In this document: positions 1 to 8,953 of the stretch, one piece after another | Position numbering within the stretch: position 1 is the first letter of the stretch | How the letters are laid out: each line of letters begins with the position of its first letter | Assembly: GCA_023410875.1 (NCBI GenBank) | Contig: JAEYPH010000043.1 | Span: 62,001-126,000, forward strand | Source: Bacillota bacterium | GTDB taxonomy: Bacteria > Bacillota > Clostridia > Christensenellales > UMGS416 | Reading direction: 5' to 3' | DNA length: 64,000 nt | Translations under genes and position numbers: made by a program | Notes under the pieces: model-generated | What the model was told of the DNA's origin: nothing | Database searches by the model: none | What the model saw: only the letters and a program-made list of their open reading frames with translations

Positions 1-1053
1 GTCGGCGTAGTTGGCCAGCACGCTCTCCACCTGGGTCGGGAACACGTTGACGCCGCGTATGATCAGCATGTCGTCGGAGCGGCCCAGGATGCGGCCCATG
101 CGCACATGGGTGCGCCCGCAGGGGCACGGAGACTCGTCCAGGTAGGTCAGGTCCCTCGTGCGGTACCGGATCATCGGTATACCTTCTTTGGTGATCGTCG
201 TGAACACGAGCTCGCCCTTTTCGCCGGGGGCCACGGGCTGCAGCGTCATTGGGTCCACGATCTCGGGGATGAAGTGGTCCTCGAAGATATGCAGGCCGTT
301 CTGCTGCTGGCATTCGATGGCCACGCCGGGGCCGATGATCTCGCTCAAGCCGTAGATATCCATGGCGCGGATGCCCAGACGCTGCTCGATCTGCCGGCGC
401 ATGCCCTCGGTCCAAGGCTCGGCGCCAAACACGCCGGTGCGCAGCTTGAGCTCGCTCAAGTCGATGCCTTCCTCGGCCAGCGCCTCGGCCAGGAACAACG
501 CGTAGCTGGGCGTGCAGGCCAGCAGCGTCGTGCCGAAGTCCTTCATCAGCATGACCTGCCGCTTGGTGTTGCCGCCGGAAATCGGGATCACCGTGGCCCC
601 CAGCCGCTCGGCGCCGTAGTGCACGCCCAGGCCGCCGGTGAAAAGGCCGTAGCCGTAAGCGATCTGTATGACGCTGTGCTTGTCCGCACCAGCGGCCATG
701 AGGCACCGGGCGATGAGCTCGCTCCACGTGGCGATGTCGCCCTGAGTGTAGCCCACGACGGTGGGCTTGCCGGTGGTGCCCGAAGACGCGTGGATGCGCA
801 CGATCTCGCTCTGGGGCACGGCGAACAGGCCGAACGGGTAGTTGTCGCGCAGGTCCTGCTTGGTTGTAAAGGGCAGGCGGCTCAGGTCGGCAAGCGTGCG
901 GATGTCGCCGGGCAGCACGCCGGCGCGCTGCATGCGGGCGCGGTAGAAGGGAACATTCTGATAGACGTGGTTGACGGTGCGCTGCAGCCGGTCCAGCTTG
1001 AGCCGCTCCAGCTCCTCGCGATCCATGCACTCGTAGGTGCTATTCCACACCAT
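1..1053 (-). CDS. paaK: phenylacetate-CoA ligase-like protein, 3' end beyond window
   Basis: AMP-forming aryl-CoA ligase of the PaaK family, activating an arylacetate with ATP and CoA in the cytoplasm. I see 351 residues; families are about 430, so the last 80 or so lie outside the window. The ATP-binding loop HASSGTTGKPTVVGYT, a YGLSE motif, YRTRDL, a CPCGRT cysteine cluster and the DDMLIIRGVNVFP segment are all present. The ATG at 1053 overlaps the iorB stop by 14 bp, so the genes are probably translationally coupled. It is a diverged paralogue of the ligase at 3378-4679, and the two bracket iorAB. The exact substrate (phenylacetate, indoleacetate or other) cannot be read. Confidence 0.9.
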   Translation of the reverse strand, partial: MVWNSTYECMDREELERLKLDRLQRTVNHVYQNVPFYRARMQRAGVLPGDIRTLADLSRLPFTTKQDLRDNYPFGLFAVPQSEIVRIHASSGTTGKPTVVGYTQGDIATWSELIARCLMAAGADKHSVIQIAYGYGLFTGGLGVHYGAERLGATVIPISGGNTKRQVMLMKDFGTTLLACTPSYALFLAEALAEEGIDLSELKLRTGVFGAEPWTEGMRRQIEQRLGIRAMDIYGLSEIIGPGVAIECQQQNGLHIFEDHFIPEIVDPMTLQPVAPGEKGELVFTTITKEGIPMIRYRTRDLTYLDESPCPCGRTHVRMGRILGRSDDMLIIRGVNVFPTQVESVLANYAD

Positions 1054-1627
1054 CGGTCCCCCGCCTCCCCTCCTGGAACGCCTTGAGGTTGACGTCCAGC
1101 AGCTTGGCCGGCACGCTGCAGGTGATGGCGTCCAGCCACAGCGCCTCGTCGATATCCATGCTGCGGCTCAGAAGCCCCAGCATCACCGTGTTGACGGCCT
1201 TTGTGTTGCCGGCGCGCTGGGCCAGCGCCAGCGCGTCGATGGCCTGCACATGGGCGTCGCGGGCCGCAAGCGCAGCGACGACGTCCTGCGGGTAGGGCTG
1301 CTTGCCCATGATGACCGGCATGGGCAGGATGCGCTGGGTGTTGAGCAGGATGGCGCCGCCGGGCCGCACGTTGGGCGCGTAACGCAGCGCTTCCAGCTGC
1401 TCAAAGGCCAGCAGCACGTCGGCCTCGCCGGCCTCTATGATCGGCGTGTGCACGGTGTCGGCCATCTTGACATAGGTTACGACCGAACCGCCGCGCTGGG
1501 CCATGCCGTGCACTTCGGATACTTTGATGTCGCAGCCGGCCGCTTGGGCCAGCGCGCCTAGCACGCGGCTGGCCAGCAATGTACCCTGGCCGCCCACGCC
1601 GGCGATGAGGATGTTCCAGCTCTTCAT
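1040..1627 (-). CDS. iorB: indolepyruvate ferredoxin oxidoreductase, beta subunit
   Basis: Gamma-type domain subunit of the 2-oxoacid:ferredoxin oxidoreductase that turns aryl pyruvates (transaminated Trp, Phe, Tyr) into aryl-acetyl-CoA, CO2 and reduced ferredoxin. 195 residues, the usual length. The N-terminus shows the GVGGQG motif at residues 10-15 followed by a VHGMAQRGG stretch, both hallmarks of this subunit. I chose the ATG at 1627 because a GGAAGGAGG ribosome site sits just upstream and the longer open frame is antisense-like. It begins 2 bp after iorA and overlaps the next gene, consistent with one transcript. Confidence 0.93.
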   Translation of the reverse strand: MKSWNILIAGVGGQGTLLASRVLGALAQAAGCDIKVSEVHGMAQRGGSVVTYVKMADTVHTPIIEAGEADVLLAFEQLEALRYAPNVRPGGAILLNTQRILPMPVIMGKQPYPQDVVAALAARDAHVQAIDALALAQRAGNTKAVNTVMLGLLSRSMDIDEALWLDAITCSVPAKLLDVNLKAFQEGRRGTDGVE

Positions 1628-1629
1628 GT

Positions 1630-3357
1630 TCAGCCTTCCTCCTTCCCGATGGCACCAAAGGGACACACCGAGGCGCACAGACCGCAACCGTTGCACAGCT
1701 CGGCGTTGATCGCTACGCCGCCGGTGGCCGTGGATTCGATGGCCGGGCAGCCCAGGCGCATGCAGCGCTTGCATTTACGGCACACCTCGGAGTTCACGCG
1801 GTAGCGCGGCTTTTTTTGCAGGCCGGGCAGCAGCGCGCAGGGGCTGCGGAAGATGACGACCGAGGGGCCCTGGAAGGCCAGCGAATCCTTGAGCGCAGCC
1901 TCGGAAGCCTTGATATCGAAGGGGTCCGCGACCTTTAAATCCTTGACGCCGATGCTGCGGCACAGGCCTTCCAAGTCCAGTATCGCGGCGTCGGCGCCTT
2001 TGAGCGTCTTGCCGGTGGCCGGGTTGTGCTGGTGGCCGGTCATCGCCGTGATGGAATTATCGAGGATCGCCACGGTGATGGCGCTGTCGTTGTACACGGC
2101 GTTGATGAGCCCGGTGATGCCGGAATGGATTAACGTGGAATCGCCCAGCACGGCCACAACCTTGCCGCTGCGGCCCCTGGCCTTCTCCATGCCATGGGCC
2201 ATGCCGATGGAGGCGCCCATGCACAGGCAGGAATCCATGGCCGCCAGCGGCTCCAGCGCCGAAAGCGTGTAGCAGCCGATGTCGCCGGTCACGGTCAGGC
2301 CCAGCTTGTTGAAGATATGGAACGTGCCGCGATGAGGGCAGCCGGGGCACAGCACCGGTGGGCGGATGGGCAGCTCATGGGCGGCAATCTCCGGCGCTGC
2401 TTGGCCGGCCAGTTTTTCCGCGACGATATGCGCGCCCAGCTCGCCCTGCACGCCGAAGAACTCCTTGCCCACGCACGGGATGCCGGCAGCCTTGAGCGCA
2501 TCCTCCAGAAAGGACTCCAGCTCTTCGACGACGTAGAGCGTCTCATAGCCCTGGGCAAACTCCCGCAGCGCCTCCATGGGCAGCGGATACACGAGGCCCA
2601 GCTTGAACACATCGGCATCGGGCAGCGCGTCGCGCACATATTGATAGCTGATGCCGCTGGTGACGATGCCCATCTTGCCGCCCCGGCGCTCCACGCGGTT
2701 GATGTCCAGCGTGTTGGCGTCCTGCGACATCCGGTTCATGCGCGCTTCCACGACCAGATGGCGCTTGCGGGCCATGGCCGGCATCATGACGTTTTTCATA
2801 ATGTCGCGCTTGTAGGGCTTCACGGCGTATGCCGCGCGCTCGCCAACCTCCGCCAGCGTGCGGGCGTGGGCCACGCGGGTCGTCAGCCGCAGGATGACAG
2901 GCGTGTCATAGCGCTCGCTCAATTCATAGGCCAGCTTGGTGAACTGCAGGCACTCGTCGCTGTCCGCCGGTTCCAGCACCGGCACCAGCGCCGCCCGGGC
3001 AATGAGGCGGGTGTCCTGCTCGTTCTGGGATGAATTCATGCCGGGGTCGTCGGCCACGACGACGACCAGGCCGCCGTTCACGCCGCTGTAGGACGCGGTG
3101 AACAGCGGGTCCGCGGCCACATTGAGGCCCACGTGCTTCATAGCCGCTATGGCTCGGGCGCCGCCCATGCTGGCCCCCACGGCCACCTCCAGCGCGACCT
3201 TCTCGTTGGGCGCCCACTCAGCGTAGAGTTCGTCATACTTGGCCAAGTTCTCGGTGATCTCGGTGCTGGGCGTGCCCGGATAGGCCGACGCCACGGTGAC
3301 GCCCGCCTCCCAAGCGCCCCGCGCCACTGCCTCGTTGCCCAGGTACAGTTGTTTCAA
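1630..3357 (-). CDS. iorA: indolepyruvate ferredoxin oxidoreductase, alpha subunit
   Basis: Catalytic subunit of indolepyruvate:ferredoxin oxidoreductase, 575 residues. The N-terminal pyrimidine-binding domain opens with GNEAVARGAWEAGV and the ASAYPGTPSTEI motif. The TPP-binding domain in the middle contains CPGCPHRGTF and a GDSTLIHSG segment. The C-terminus carries eight cysteines in two ferredoxin-type clusters (CRKCKRCMRLGC and CNGCGLCASVC), which bind two 4Fe-4S centres. The start is TTG at 3357, preceded by a GGGAAGG site; no ATG gives the conserved N-terminus. It lies 20 bp downstream of the paaK copy at 3378. Confidence 0.95.
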   Translation of the reverse strand: MKQLYLGNEAVARGAWEAGVTVASAYPGTPSTEITENLAKYDELYAEWAPNEKVALEVAVGASMGGARAIAAMKHVGLNVAADPLFTASYSGVNGGLVVVVADDPGMNSSQNEQDTRLIARAALVPVLEPADSDECLQFTKLAYELSERYDTPVILRLTTRVAHARTLAEVGERAAYAVKPYKRDIMKNVMMPAMARKRHLVVEARMNRMSQDANTLDINRVERRGGKMGIVTSGISYQYVRDALPDADVFKLGLVYPLPMEALREFAQGYETLYVVEELESFLEDALKAAGIPCVGKEFFGVQGELGAHIVAEKLAGQAAPEIAAHELPIRPPVLCPGCPHRGTFHIFNKLGLTVTGDIGCYTLSALEPLAAMDSCLCMGASIGMAHGMEKARGRSGKVVAVLGDSTLIHSGITGLINAVYNDSAITVAILDNSITAMTGHQHNPATGKTLKGADAAILDLEGLCRSIGVKDLKVADPFDIKASEAALKDSLAFQGPSVVIFRSPCALLPGLQKKPRYRVNSEVCRKCKRCMRLGCPAIESTATGGVAINAELCNGCGLCASVCPFGAIGKEEG

Positions 3358-3377
3358 AAGCCTTCCCTACCCTTCCT

Positions 3378-4679
3378 CTATCCTTTGCGCAAGTCTGTCA
3401 CTCGTTTTGCCTTGCCCTCGAAGCGCTTGAGAGTTTGCGGCTCCACCAGGCGCACCCTGGCGTCCACCAGCAGCGCTGTGCGCAGCTGTTTGCGGATGCG
3501 CTCGGTCAGCCGCTCCAGTTCGCCGTAACGCTCCAGCAAGGAGGCATCCAGCAGTTCCACGAGCACTTCCATCTCGTCCAGCGCGTCCTCGCGGCGCACG
3601 ATGATCTCATAGTGCGGCCCTACTTCCTTTACGCCGTGCAGCACTTCCTCCACTTGCGTGGGGAACACGTTGACGCCGCGGATGATCAGCATATCGTCGT
3701 TGCGGCCCTGCACCTTGGCCATGCGCACCAGCGTCCGCCCGCAGCGGCACGGCGTTTCGTCCAGCGCGGTCAGATCGCGGGTGCGGTAGCGCAGGATGGG
3801 CAGCGCCTGCTTGGTCATGGCCGTGAGCACCAGCTCGCCGGGCTGCCCCGGCGGCAGCGGCTGGCCGCTGGCAGGGTCTATGATCTCCGGCAGGAAATGG
3901 TCTTCGTTGATGTGCAGGCCGGCGCGCTCGGTGCATTCGCCGCTGACGCCTGGACCCACGATCTCCGAAAGGCCATAGTTCTCGGTGCACAGCAGGCCCA
4001 GCTTGCTCTCCAGCTCCGCACGCAGCTTGTCGCTGTGGCCCTCGCCGCCAAAGAGACCCACCCGCAGCTTCAAGTCCCTCTTAGGGTCCAGCCCCGCGCG
4101 CTCGGCGGCCTCGGCCAGATAGAGCGCATAGCTGGGCGTACTGACCAGCACCGTGGTGCCAAAATCCTTTAGGAACAGCAGCTGCCGCTCGGTGTTGCCG
4201 CTGGAGGCCGGTATCACCGTGCAGCCGACCTTCGTTAGCCCGTCGTGCAGGCCAAAGGCGCCGGTGAACATGCCGTAGCCAAAGGCGATCTGGGCGATGT
4301 CCTCGTGGGTAACGCCGGCCATGCAGGCCAGACGGGCCACGCAGTCGCTCCAGGTCTGCAGGTCACGCCGGGTGTAGCCCACCACGGTGGGCTGGCCGGT
4401 GGTGCCGGAGCTGGCGTGCAGGCGCACAACCTGTGCCATGGGCACCTGGAACATGCCGAAAGGATAGCCACGACGCAGGTCCTCCTTTGTCGTGAAGGGG
4501 ATCAGCCGCGCATCCTCCAAAGTTCGGATGTGCCGAGGTTTCAAACCCACTTCATCGAACTTGCGGCGGTAGAGCTCGCTGTGTTCGTAGGCGGCGTTCA
4601 CCGCCCGCTTCAGCCTGCGCAACTGGAGCTCCCGCAGCTGCGGACGAGCCATGGTTTCCGTCTTGCCATCCCAGATCAT
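3378..4679 (-). CDS. paaK: phenylacetate-CoA ligase
   Basis: Full-length (433 residues) PaaK-family aryl-CoA ligase and first gene of the minus-strand operon. It has the HASSGTTGQPTVVGYT P-loop near residue 90, a YGLSE motif, the YRTRDL segment and a CRCGRTLVRM cysteine pair, then the C-terminal ACP-like lid with RGVNVFPTQVEEVL. The ATG at 4679 has an AGAGGAGAAACG site upstream. With iorAB downstream, the likely role is interconverting arylacetates and aryl-acetyl-CoA during aromatic amino-acid fermentation; this is inference from context. It retains all motifs seen in the paralogue at the window edge. Confidence 0.93.
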   Translation of the reverse strand: MIWDGKTETMARPQLRELQLRRLKRAVNAAYEHSELYRRKFDEVGLKPRHIRTLEDARLIPFTTKEDLRRGYPFGMFQVPMAQVVRLHASSGTTGQPTVVGYTRRDLQTWSDCVARLACMAGVTHEDIAQIAFGYGMFTGAFGLHDGLTKVGCTVIPASSGNTERQLLFLKDFGTTVLVSTPSYALYLAEAAERAGLDPKRDLKLRVGLFGGEGHSDKLRAELESKLGLLCTENYGLSEIVGPGVSGECTERAGLHINEDHFLPEIIDPASGQPLPPGQPGELVLTAMTKQALPILRYRTRDLTALDETPCRCGRTLVRMAKVQGRNDDMLIIRGVNVFPTQVEEVLHGVKEVGPHYEIIVRREDALDEMEVLVELLDASLLERYGELERLTERIRKQLRTALLVDARVRLVEPQTLKRFEGKAKRVTDLRKG

Positions 4680-4742
4680 GTCGTTTCTCCTCTACCTTGC
4701 TACCGTACTTCACTTTGCCGGAACGCCCGACAAATTAGTTGC

Positions 4743-4782
4743 ATTATAACGCAAATTGCATGTCATTGGAACATGTAATGAC
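4743..4782 (-). promoter_or_regulatory. promoter and inverted repeat ahead of the paaK-iorAB operon
   Basis: Reading the minus strand, TTCCAA (4766-4771) and TATAAT (4743-4748) are separated by 17 bp. An inverted repeat GTCATT/AATGAC (4762-4767 and 4777-4782) overlaps the -35 element and could be a repressor site. Seen directly; function inferred. Confidence 0.55.
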
Positions 4783-4830
4783 GAGCAACGGCCGGGTAGA
4801 CTCACAGCAGACCCGGCAAAACGGGTTTCA

Positions 4831-4859
4831 TTGACAAGGTACATCCCTTGGGCTATCAT
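4831..4859 (+). promoter_or_regulatory. promoter of the GT2 gene
   Basis: TTGACA (4831-4836), a 17 bp spacer and TATCAT (4854-4859) lie 37 bp ahead of the ATG at 4896. This matches the housekeeping sigma-A consensus well and diverges from the paaK-iorAB promoter. Confidence 0.7.
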
Positions 4860-4895
4860 GGATGCGGCCCAAGAGGAAAAAAGGAGCAATCCCGT

Positions 4896-5921
4896 ATGAA
4901 TGTGGTAGTCCTCATCCCCTCGCTGAACCCCGACGAATCGCTGCTGCAGGTTGTGCGCAACATCCGCGAACAAGGCTTTGAACGGTTCGTGATCGTAGAC
5001 GACGGCAGCAAACCCATGTGCCGCGGCGTTTTTGACGCGCTGGAGGCCGAAGGGTGCGCCGTGGTGCGCCACGCGGTCAACTTGGGCAAGGGCCGGGCGC
5101 TCAAGACCGGTTTCAACCACATCCTGCAGTACATGGGCGACGCCCAGGGCGTGGTAACCTGTGACGCCGACGGGCAGCACCAGCCCCAGGACATCGCCGC
5201 CGTGGCCCGGGCGCTGGGAGAACATGGCGACAAGGTTATCCTGGGCGCCCGGCTGTTTTTCGAGGCCAAGGTGCCGCTGCCCAACCTGCTGGGCAACACG
5301 ATCACGCGCTTTGTGTTCTGGCTGCTGACCGGCCTGCGCTACGGCGACACCCAGAGCGGTCTGCGGGCATTCCCAATGGCTGCACTGCCGGCTATGATGG
5401 CCGTAGCAGGCGAACGCTTCGAGTATGAAAACGTGATGCTGCTGGCCTTTCGCGAAAACGGCCTGGATTACGCCGAGCTGCCCATCCGCGCCGTGTACGC
5501 GGCTGAGGGCAAGCAGGCCACCCATTTCAACAAGGCCGTGGACAGCGTGCGCATCTATAAGAAACTACTGGGTTTCGCCGCCGCGCCGATCTTCGGTGCG
5601 TTCTTCTCGCTGATGCTGTTCATGGTGCTCAGCCTTGCTTGGGGCTCTGTGCCGGCCTGCCTGGCGCTGGCGGCTGTGGCCTCCGTGGCTGGCTGGCTCA
5701 CGATATGGCTGGCCGCGCCGGCCCGCCGAGTTTTGCATGCTGTGGCGGTGACATTGGTCAGCGTGGTGGCATTGTGCGCGCTGTATCTGCTCTTCACCGT
5801 GGCGCTGGCGCTGCCGCCCATCGGCGCGTTCATATTGTCCGGCTTGCTCAGTGCGCCGCTGGGATACAGCCTGTGGCTTGGCAGCCGGTCTCCGCGAAAA
5901 CCCATGCGTACGAAACTCTAA
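4896..5921 (+). CDS. GT2-family glycosyltransferase with C-terminal membrane domain
   Basis: 341-residue protein. Residues 1-230 form a GT-A fold of family 2: VVVLIPSLNPD at the start, the nucleotide-binding VDDG, and the metal-binding CDADGQHQPQD. The C-terminal 110 residues are four hydrophobic segments resembling the GtrA-like membrane domain often fused to polyprenyl-phosphate sugar transferases. It probably makes a lipid-linked sugar for surface polysaccharide. The ATG at 4896 follows an AAGGAG site; an in-frame extension to 4848 has no support. It is a single-gene unit with its own promoter and a strong 3' hairpin shared with mreB. Confidence 0.85.
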   Translation: MNVVVLIPSLNPDESLLQVVRNIREQGFERFVIVDDGSKPMCRGVFDALEAEGCAVVRHAVNLGKGRALKTGFNHILQYMGDAQGVVTCDADGQHQPQDIAAVARALGEHGDKVILGARLFFEAKVPLPNLLGNTITRFVFWLLTGLRYGDTQSGLRAFPMAALPAMMAVAGERFEYENVMLLAFRENGLDYAELPIRAVYAAEGKQATHFNKAVDSVRIYKKLLGFAAAPIFGAFFSLMLFMVLSLAWGSVPACLALAAVASVAGWLTIWLAAPARRVLHAVAVTLVSVVALCALYLLFTVALALPPIGAFILSGLLSAPLGYSLWLGSRSPRKPMRTKL

Positions 5922-5927
5922 AAATAA

Positions 5928-5973
5928 TAAAAGAAAAGAGGATGAACCGGTCGGTTCATCCTCTTTTCTTTTA
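5928..5973. terminator. bidirectional terminator between the GT2 gene and mreB
   Basis: A perfect 22 bp inverted repeat (5928-5949 and 5952-5973) with a 2-nt loop sits between two converging genes. The base of the stem is A/T-rich on both sides, so it can supply a U-run in either direction. Confidence 0.9.
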
Positions 5974-5977
5974 TGCT

Positions 5978-7012
5978 TTAGTATTTGTTGACCGTGTAAT
6001 CCCGGAAGGCCTGATAGTTCGTGTTGTTCAGGTTGTCCACTTCCTCCAGCGACTTGCCCGTGCCGATGGCCACGCAGGAGATGGCGTCCTCGGCCACATA
6101 GCACGGCACCCGGGTGTGCTGCTGGATGCGGATGTCCAGCCCGTAGAGCAGAGCGCCGCCGCCGGTCATCACGATGCCGTGGTCGTAGATGTCGGCGGAG
6201 AGCTCCGGCGGTGTGCGTTCCAGCACGCTGTGCACGGCCTCCAGAATGCTCTGCACCGGCTCCTCCAGTGCCTCGATCATCTCGTCGGCGCTGATCGTCA
6301 GCGTCTTGGGCAGGCCGGAGATCAGATTACGACCGGTGACTTCCATATACTGGGGCTCCTTGCGCTGATAGGCGGAGCCGATGTTGATCTTCATGTCCTC
6401 GGCGGTTCGTTCGCCGATGAGCAGGTTGTGCTTCTTGCGCATGTAGCGCACGATGGCGTCGTCGAACTTGTCGCCGGCCACCTTGATGGATTCGGACACG
6501 ACCGAGCCGCCCAAGGAGATGACGGCGATGTCGGTGGTGCCGCCGCCGATGTCCACAACCATGCTGCCGTAGGGTCGGCTGATGTCGATGCCCGCGCCGA
6601 TGGCAGCGGCGATGGGTTCCTCAATGAGGAAGGTCTTGCGGGCGCCGGCATCCAGCGTGGCCTCGCGCACGGAGCGCTTCTCCACTTCGGTGACGCCGCT
6701 GGGCACGCACACCATGACCCGGGGCTTAAAGAACAGACGTCGGCCCACAACCTTGTTGAGGAAGTGGCGCAGCATCATCTCGGTGTAGCCGTAATCGGAT
6801 ATGACGCCGTCGCGCAGCGGGCGAATCGCAACGATGTTGCCGGGGGTGCGTCCGAGCATCTTGCGAGCGTCCTCACCCACGGCCAGCATGCGGCCTGTGT
6901 TCTTGTCTATCGCGACGACCGACGGCTCCCGCAGAACGATGCCCCTGCCCCGGACATACACCAGGACACTCGCGGTGCCAAGATCAATACCGATATCCTG
7001 ATTGCCCCACAT
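5978..7012 (-). CDS. mreB: rod-shape-determining actin homologue MreB/Mbl
   Basis: Bacterial actin that forms membrane-associated filaments guiding lateral wall synthesis. 344 residues, the usual size. The phosphate-1 motif IGIDLGTA opens the protein, the second nucleotide motif is VVDIGGGTTDIAVI, and the adenosine motif GIVMTGGGALL is near the C-terminus. The ATG at 7012 has a GAGG site upstream; the longer frame to 7096 has no homology. There is no mreC or mreD nearby, so this is a solitary MreB/Mbl-type gene. Which paralogue it is cannot be settled from sequence reading. Confidence 0.93.
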   Translation of the reverse strand: MWGNQDIGIDLGTASVLVYVRGRGIVLREPSVVAIDKNTGRMLAVGEDARKMLGRTPGNIVAIRPLRDGVISDYGYTEMMLRHFLNKVVGRRLFFKPRVMVCVPSGVTEVEKRSVREATLDAGARKTFLIEEPIAAAIGAGIDISRPYGSMVVDIGGGTTDIAVISLGGSVVSESIKVAGDKFDDAIVRYMRKKHNLLIGERTAEDMKINIGSAYQRKEPQYMEVTGRNLISGLPKTLTISADEMIEALEEPVQSILEAVHSVLERTPPELSADIYDHGIVMTGGGALLYGLDIRIQQHTRVPCYVAEDAISCVAIGTGKSLEEVDNLNNTNYQAFRDYTVNKY

Positions 7013-7083
7013 GCACAACCCTCGTTTCTTCACGCTGTATACAACATGATGTAGATAAACATAGTTTCTGACTCTATTTCTAT

Positions 7084-7112
7084 ATTTTAAACGCAATCCC
7101 TGTTAGCGTCAA
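7084..7112 (-). promoter_or_regulatory. mreB promoter
   Basis: On the minus strand TTGACG (7107-7112), 17 bp and TAAAAT (7084-7089) lie about 72 bp upstream of the mreB ATG. Good sigma-A match. Confidence 0.6.
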
Positions 7113-7176
7113 TGACAAATTGATCTGTGAACAAACCTATTGTTCCCAAATGGCTACCATGTTATTCCATATATAA

Positions 7177-7210
7177 CAGAGAGAGCGGACCCGTGGGTCC
7201 GCTCTCTCTG
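7177..7210 (-). terminator. rny terminator
   Basis: A perfect 16 bp stem (7177-7192/7195-7210) with a 2-nt loop lies 13 bp after the rny stop. The downstream minus-strand tract is TTATATAT rather than a pure U-run. Confidence 0.75.
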
Positions 7211-7223
7211 GCTGCTAGGCTTT

Positions 7224-8771
7224 CTACTTGGCGAACTCCACAGAGCGCAGTTCGCGAATGACGTTGACCTTGATCTGGCCGGGGTATTCCATCTCGGCTT
7301 CGATCTTTTTGGCGATGTCCTTGGCCATGAGGATGGTGCCCTCGTCGGTGACATCCTCGGGCTTTACGATGATACGGACCTCGCGGCCGGCCTGGATCGC
7401 AAAGGAACGCTCGACCCCGTTGAAGGAGTTGGCGATTTCCTCGAGCTTCTGCAGGCGCTTTATGTAGTTCTCCAGCGTCTCGCGGCGGGCGCCGGGGCGG
7501 GCGCCGGAGATGGCATCGGCCGCCTGCACGAGGATGGCTTCCACGGTCTGTGGCTCGATGTCGTTGTGGTGGGCCTGGATGCAGTGGATGATGTCCTTGT
7601 TCTCGCGGTAACGCTTGGCCAGATCGGTACCGATCTGGGCATGGGTACCCTCGATTTCGTGGTCCACGGCCTTGCCGATGTCGTGCAGCAGGCCCGCGCG
7701 CTTGGCGAGGCGCACGTCGGCGCCCAGCTCGCTGGCCATCAGGCCGGCCAGATGGGCGACCTCGATGGAATGCTTAAGCACGTTCTGTCCGTAGCTGGTG
7801 CGGTACTTGAGCCGGCCCAGCAGCCGGTGCAATTCCTGGTGCAGACCATGCACGCCCACTTCGAACACGGCGGCGTCACCGGCCTCGCGGATGATGTTTT
7901 CGACCTCGCGCTTGGCCTTGGCGACCATCTCCTCGATGCGCGCCGGGTGGATGCGGCCATCGGTGATCAGCTTCTCCAGCGTGATGCGGGCAACTTCGCG
8001 GCGCACCGGGTCAAAGCCGGATAGGATGACCGCCTCGGGCGTGTCGTCGATGATGAAATCGATGCCGGTGGCCGTCTCCAACGTCTTGATGTTGCGGCCC
8101 TCGCGGCCGATGATGCGGCCTTTCATCTCGTCGTTGGGCAAAGCCACTACGCTGACGGTGGTGTCCGCCACGTGGTCGGCGGCGCATCGCTGTATTGCTA
8201 GGCCTACAATGTTGCGCGCCTTTTTATCGGCTTCTTCCTTGGCGGCATTCTCGATGTCGCGGACCATAATGGCCGCCTCATGACGGGTGTCATGCTCGAC
8301 CTTCTGCAGAAGGATGGCGTGCGCCTCCTCCTGCGACAGACCGGAAATGCGCTCCAGCTCATCGAGCTCCTTTTTGTGCAGTTCCTCGGTCTTGTCGGCG
8401 ATGGCCTGGATGTCTTCTTTGGCCTTGTTCAGCTTTTCTTCCTTGGCTTCCAGGCTGGCGGTCTTGCGGTCGATGTTGTCTTCCTTCTGGGCGAGCCTGC
8501 GCTCCACGCGCTGCATTTCCGAGCGGCGGTTGCGCAACTCCTTGTCGCATTCGTTCTTCAACTGGAAAACTTCGTCCTTGGCCTCCAGCAGCGCTTCCTT
8601 CTTCAGGGCCTCTGCCTCGGCACGGGAATCTTCCAGCACTTTTTTGGCCACTTCGTCAGCTTTGCCTATTTTCGCTTCGGCAAGAGACTTTCTATAGAAA
8701 TAGCCGGCAATCAAGCCCACGGCCAAAGCCACTGCGCCGATTGCGATTATTGGTATGATATATTGTCCCAC
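7224..8771 (-). CDS. rny: ribonuclease Y
   Basis: Membrane-anchored endoribonuclease that starts mRNA decay in Firmicutes. 515 residues. One N-terminal transmembrane helix (about 5-24), a long charged coiled coil (30-185), a KH domain with the GRIIGREGRN loop near 218-227, and an HD domain with catalytic His363-Asp364 in LLHDIGK. The start is GTG at 8771 with a strong AAGGAGGTG site 11 nt upstream. It stands alone downstream of recA with its own promoter. ricT, whose product works with RNase Y in Bacillus, is also in this window at 31.8 kb. Confidence 0.96.
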   Translation of the reverse strand: MGQYIIPIIAIGAVALAVGLIAGYFYRKSLAEAKIGKADEVAKKVLEDSRAEAEALKKEALLEAKDEVFQLKNECDKELRNRRSEMQRVERRLAQKEDNIDRKTASLEAKEEKLNKAKEDIQAIADKTEELHKKELDELERISGLSQEEAHAILLQKVEHDTRHEAAIMVRDIENAAKEEADKKARNIVGLAIQRCAADHVADTTVSVVALPNDEMKGRIIGREGRNIKTLETATGIDFIIDDTPEAVILSGFDPVRREVARITLEKLITDGRIHPARIEEMVAKAKREVENIIREAGDAAVFEVGVHGLHQELHRLLGRLKYRTSYGQNVLKHSIEVAHLAGLMASELGADVRLAKRAGLLHDIGKAVDHEIEGTHAQIGTDLAKRYRENKDIIHCIQAHHNDIEPQTVEAILVQAADAISGARPGARRETLENYIKRLQKLEEIANSFNGVERSFAIQAGREVRIIVKPEDVTDEGTILMAKDIAKKIEAEMEYPGQIKVNVIRELRSVEFAK

Positions 8772-8803
8772 TTTCTACCTTACACCTCCTTTTTCATAAA
8801 ATA

Positions 8804-8822
8804 AACCGAGACAAGCTCGGTT
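8804..8822 (-). other. hairpin in the rny leader
   Basis: A 7 bp stem (AACCGAG/CTCGGTT, loop of 5) lies between the rny promoter and its ribosome site. On the plus strand it is followed by TTTTT and would look like a terminator, but no plus-strand gene ends here. On the minus strand it is followed by TATTTTATG, so it may act as a leader structure or weak attenuator. Confidence 0.4.
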
Positions 8823-8876
8823 TTTAGACTAATCTCACAAGTTTGGAGCATAAAACCATGAATGCCTAGCGTTTCT

Positions 8877-8905
8877 ATTGTATAAGACAAACCACCGCCT
8901 GTCAA
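8877..8905 (-). promoter_or_regulatory. rny promoter
   Basis: Minus-strand TTGACA (8900-8905), 17 bp and TACAAT (8877-8882), giving a leader of about 100 nt before the rny GTG. Confidence 0.75.
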
Positions 8906-8953
8906 GCAACGACTGCCTTGAAAAGCGGTGGAAATATACCCTTTTGCTTTTAT

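Noticed and set aside
106..1086. Plus-strand open frame at the window start
   Set aside because: Shadow of the PaaK paralogue on the minus strand, which has all family motifs.
8804..8830. Plus-strand terminator between rny and recA
   Set aside because: Has a U-run on the plus strand but no plus-strand gene ends here; kept only as a leader hairpin.
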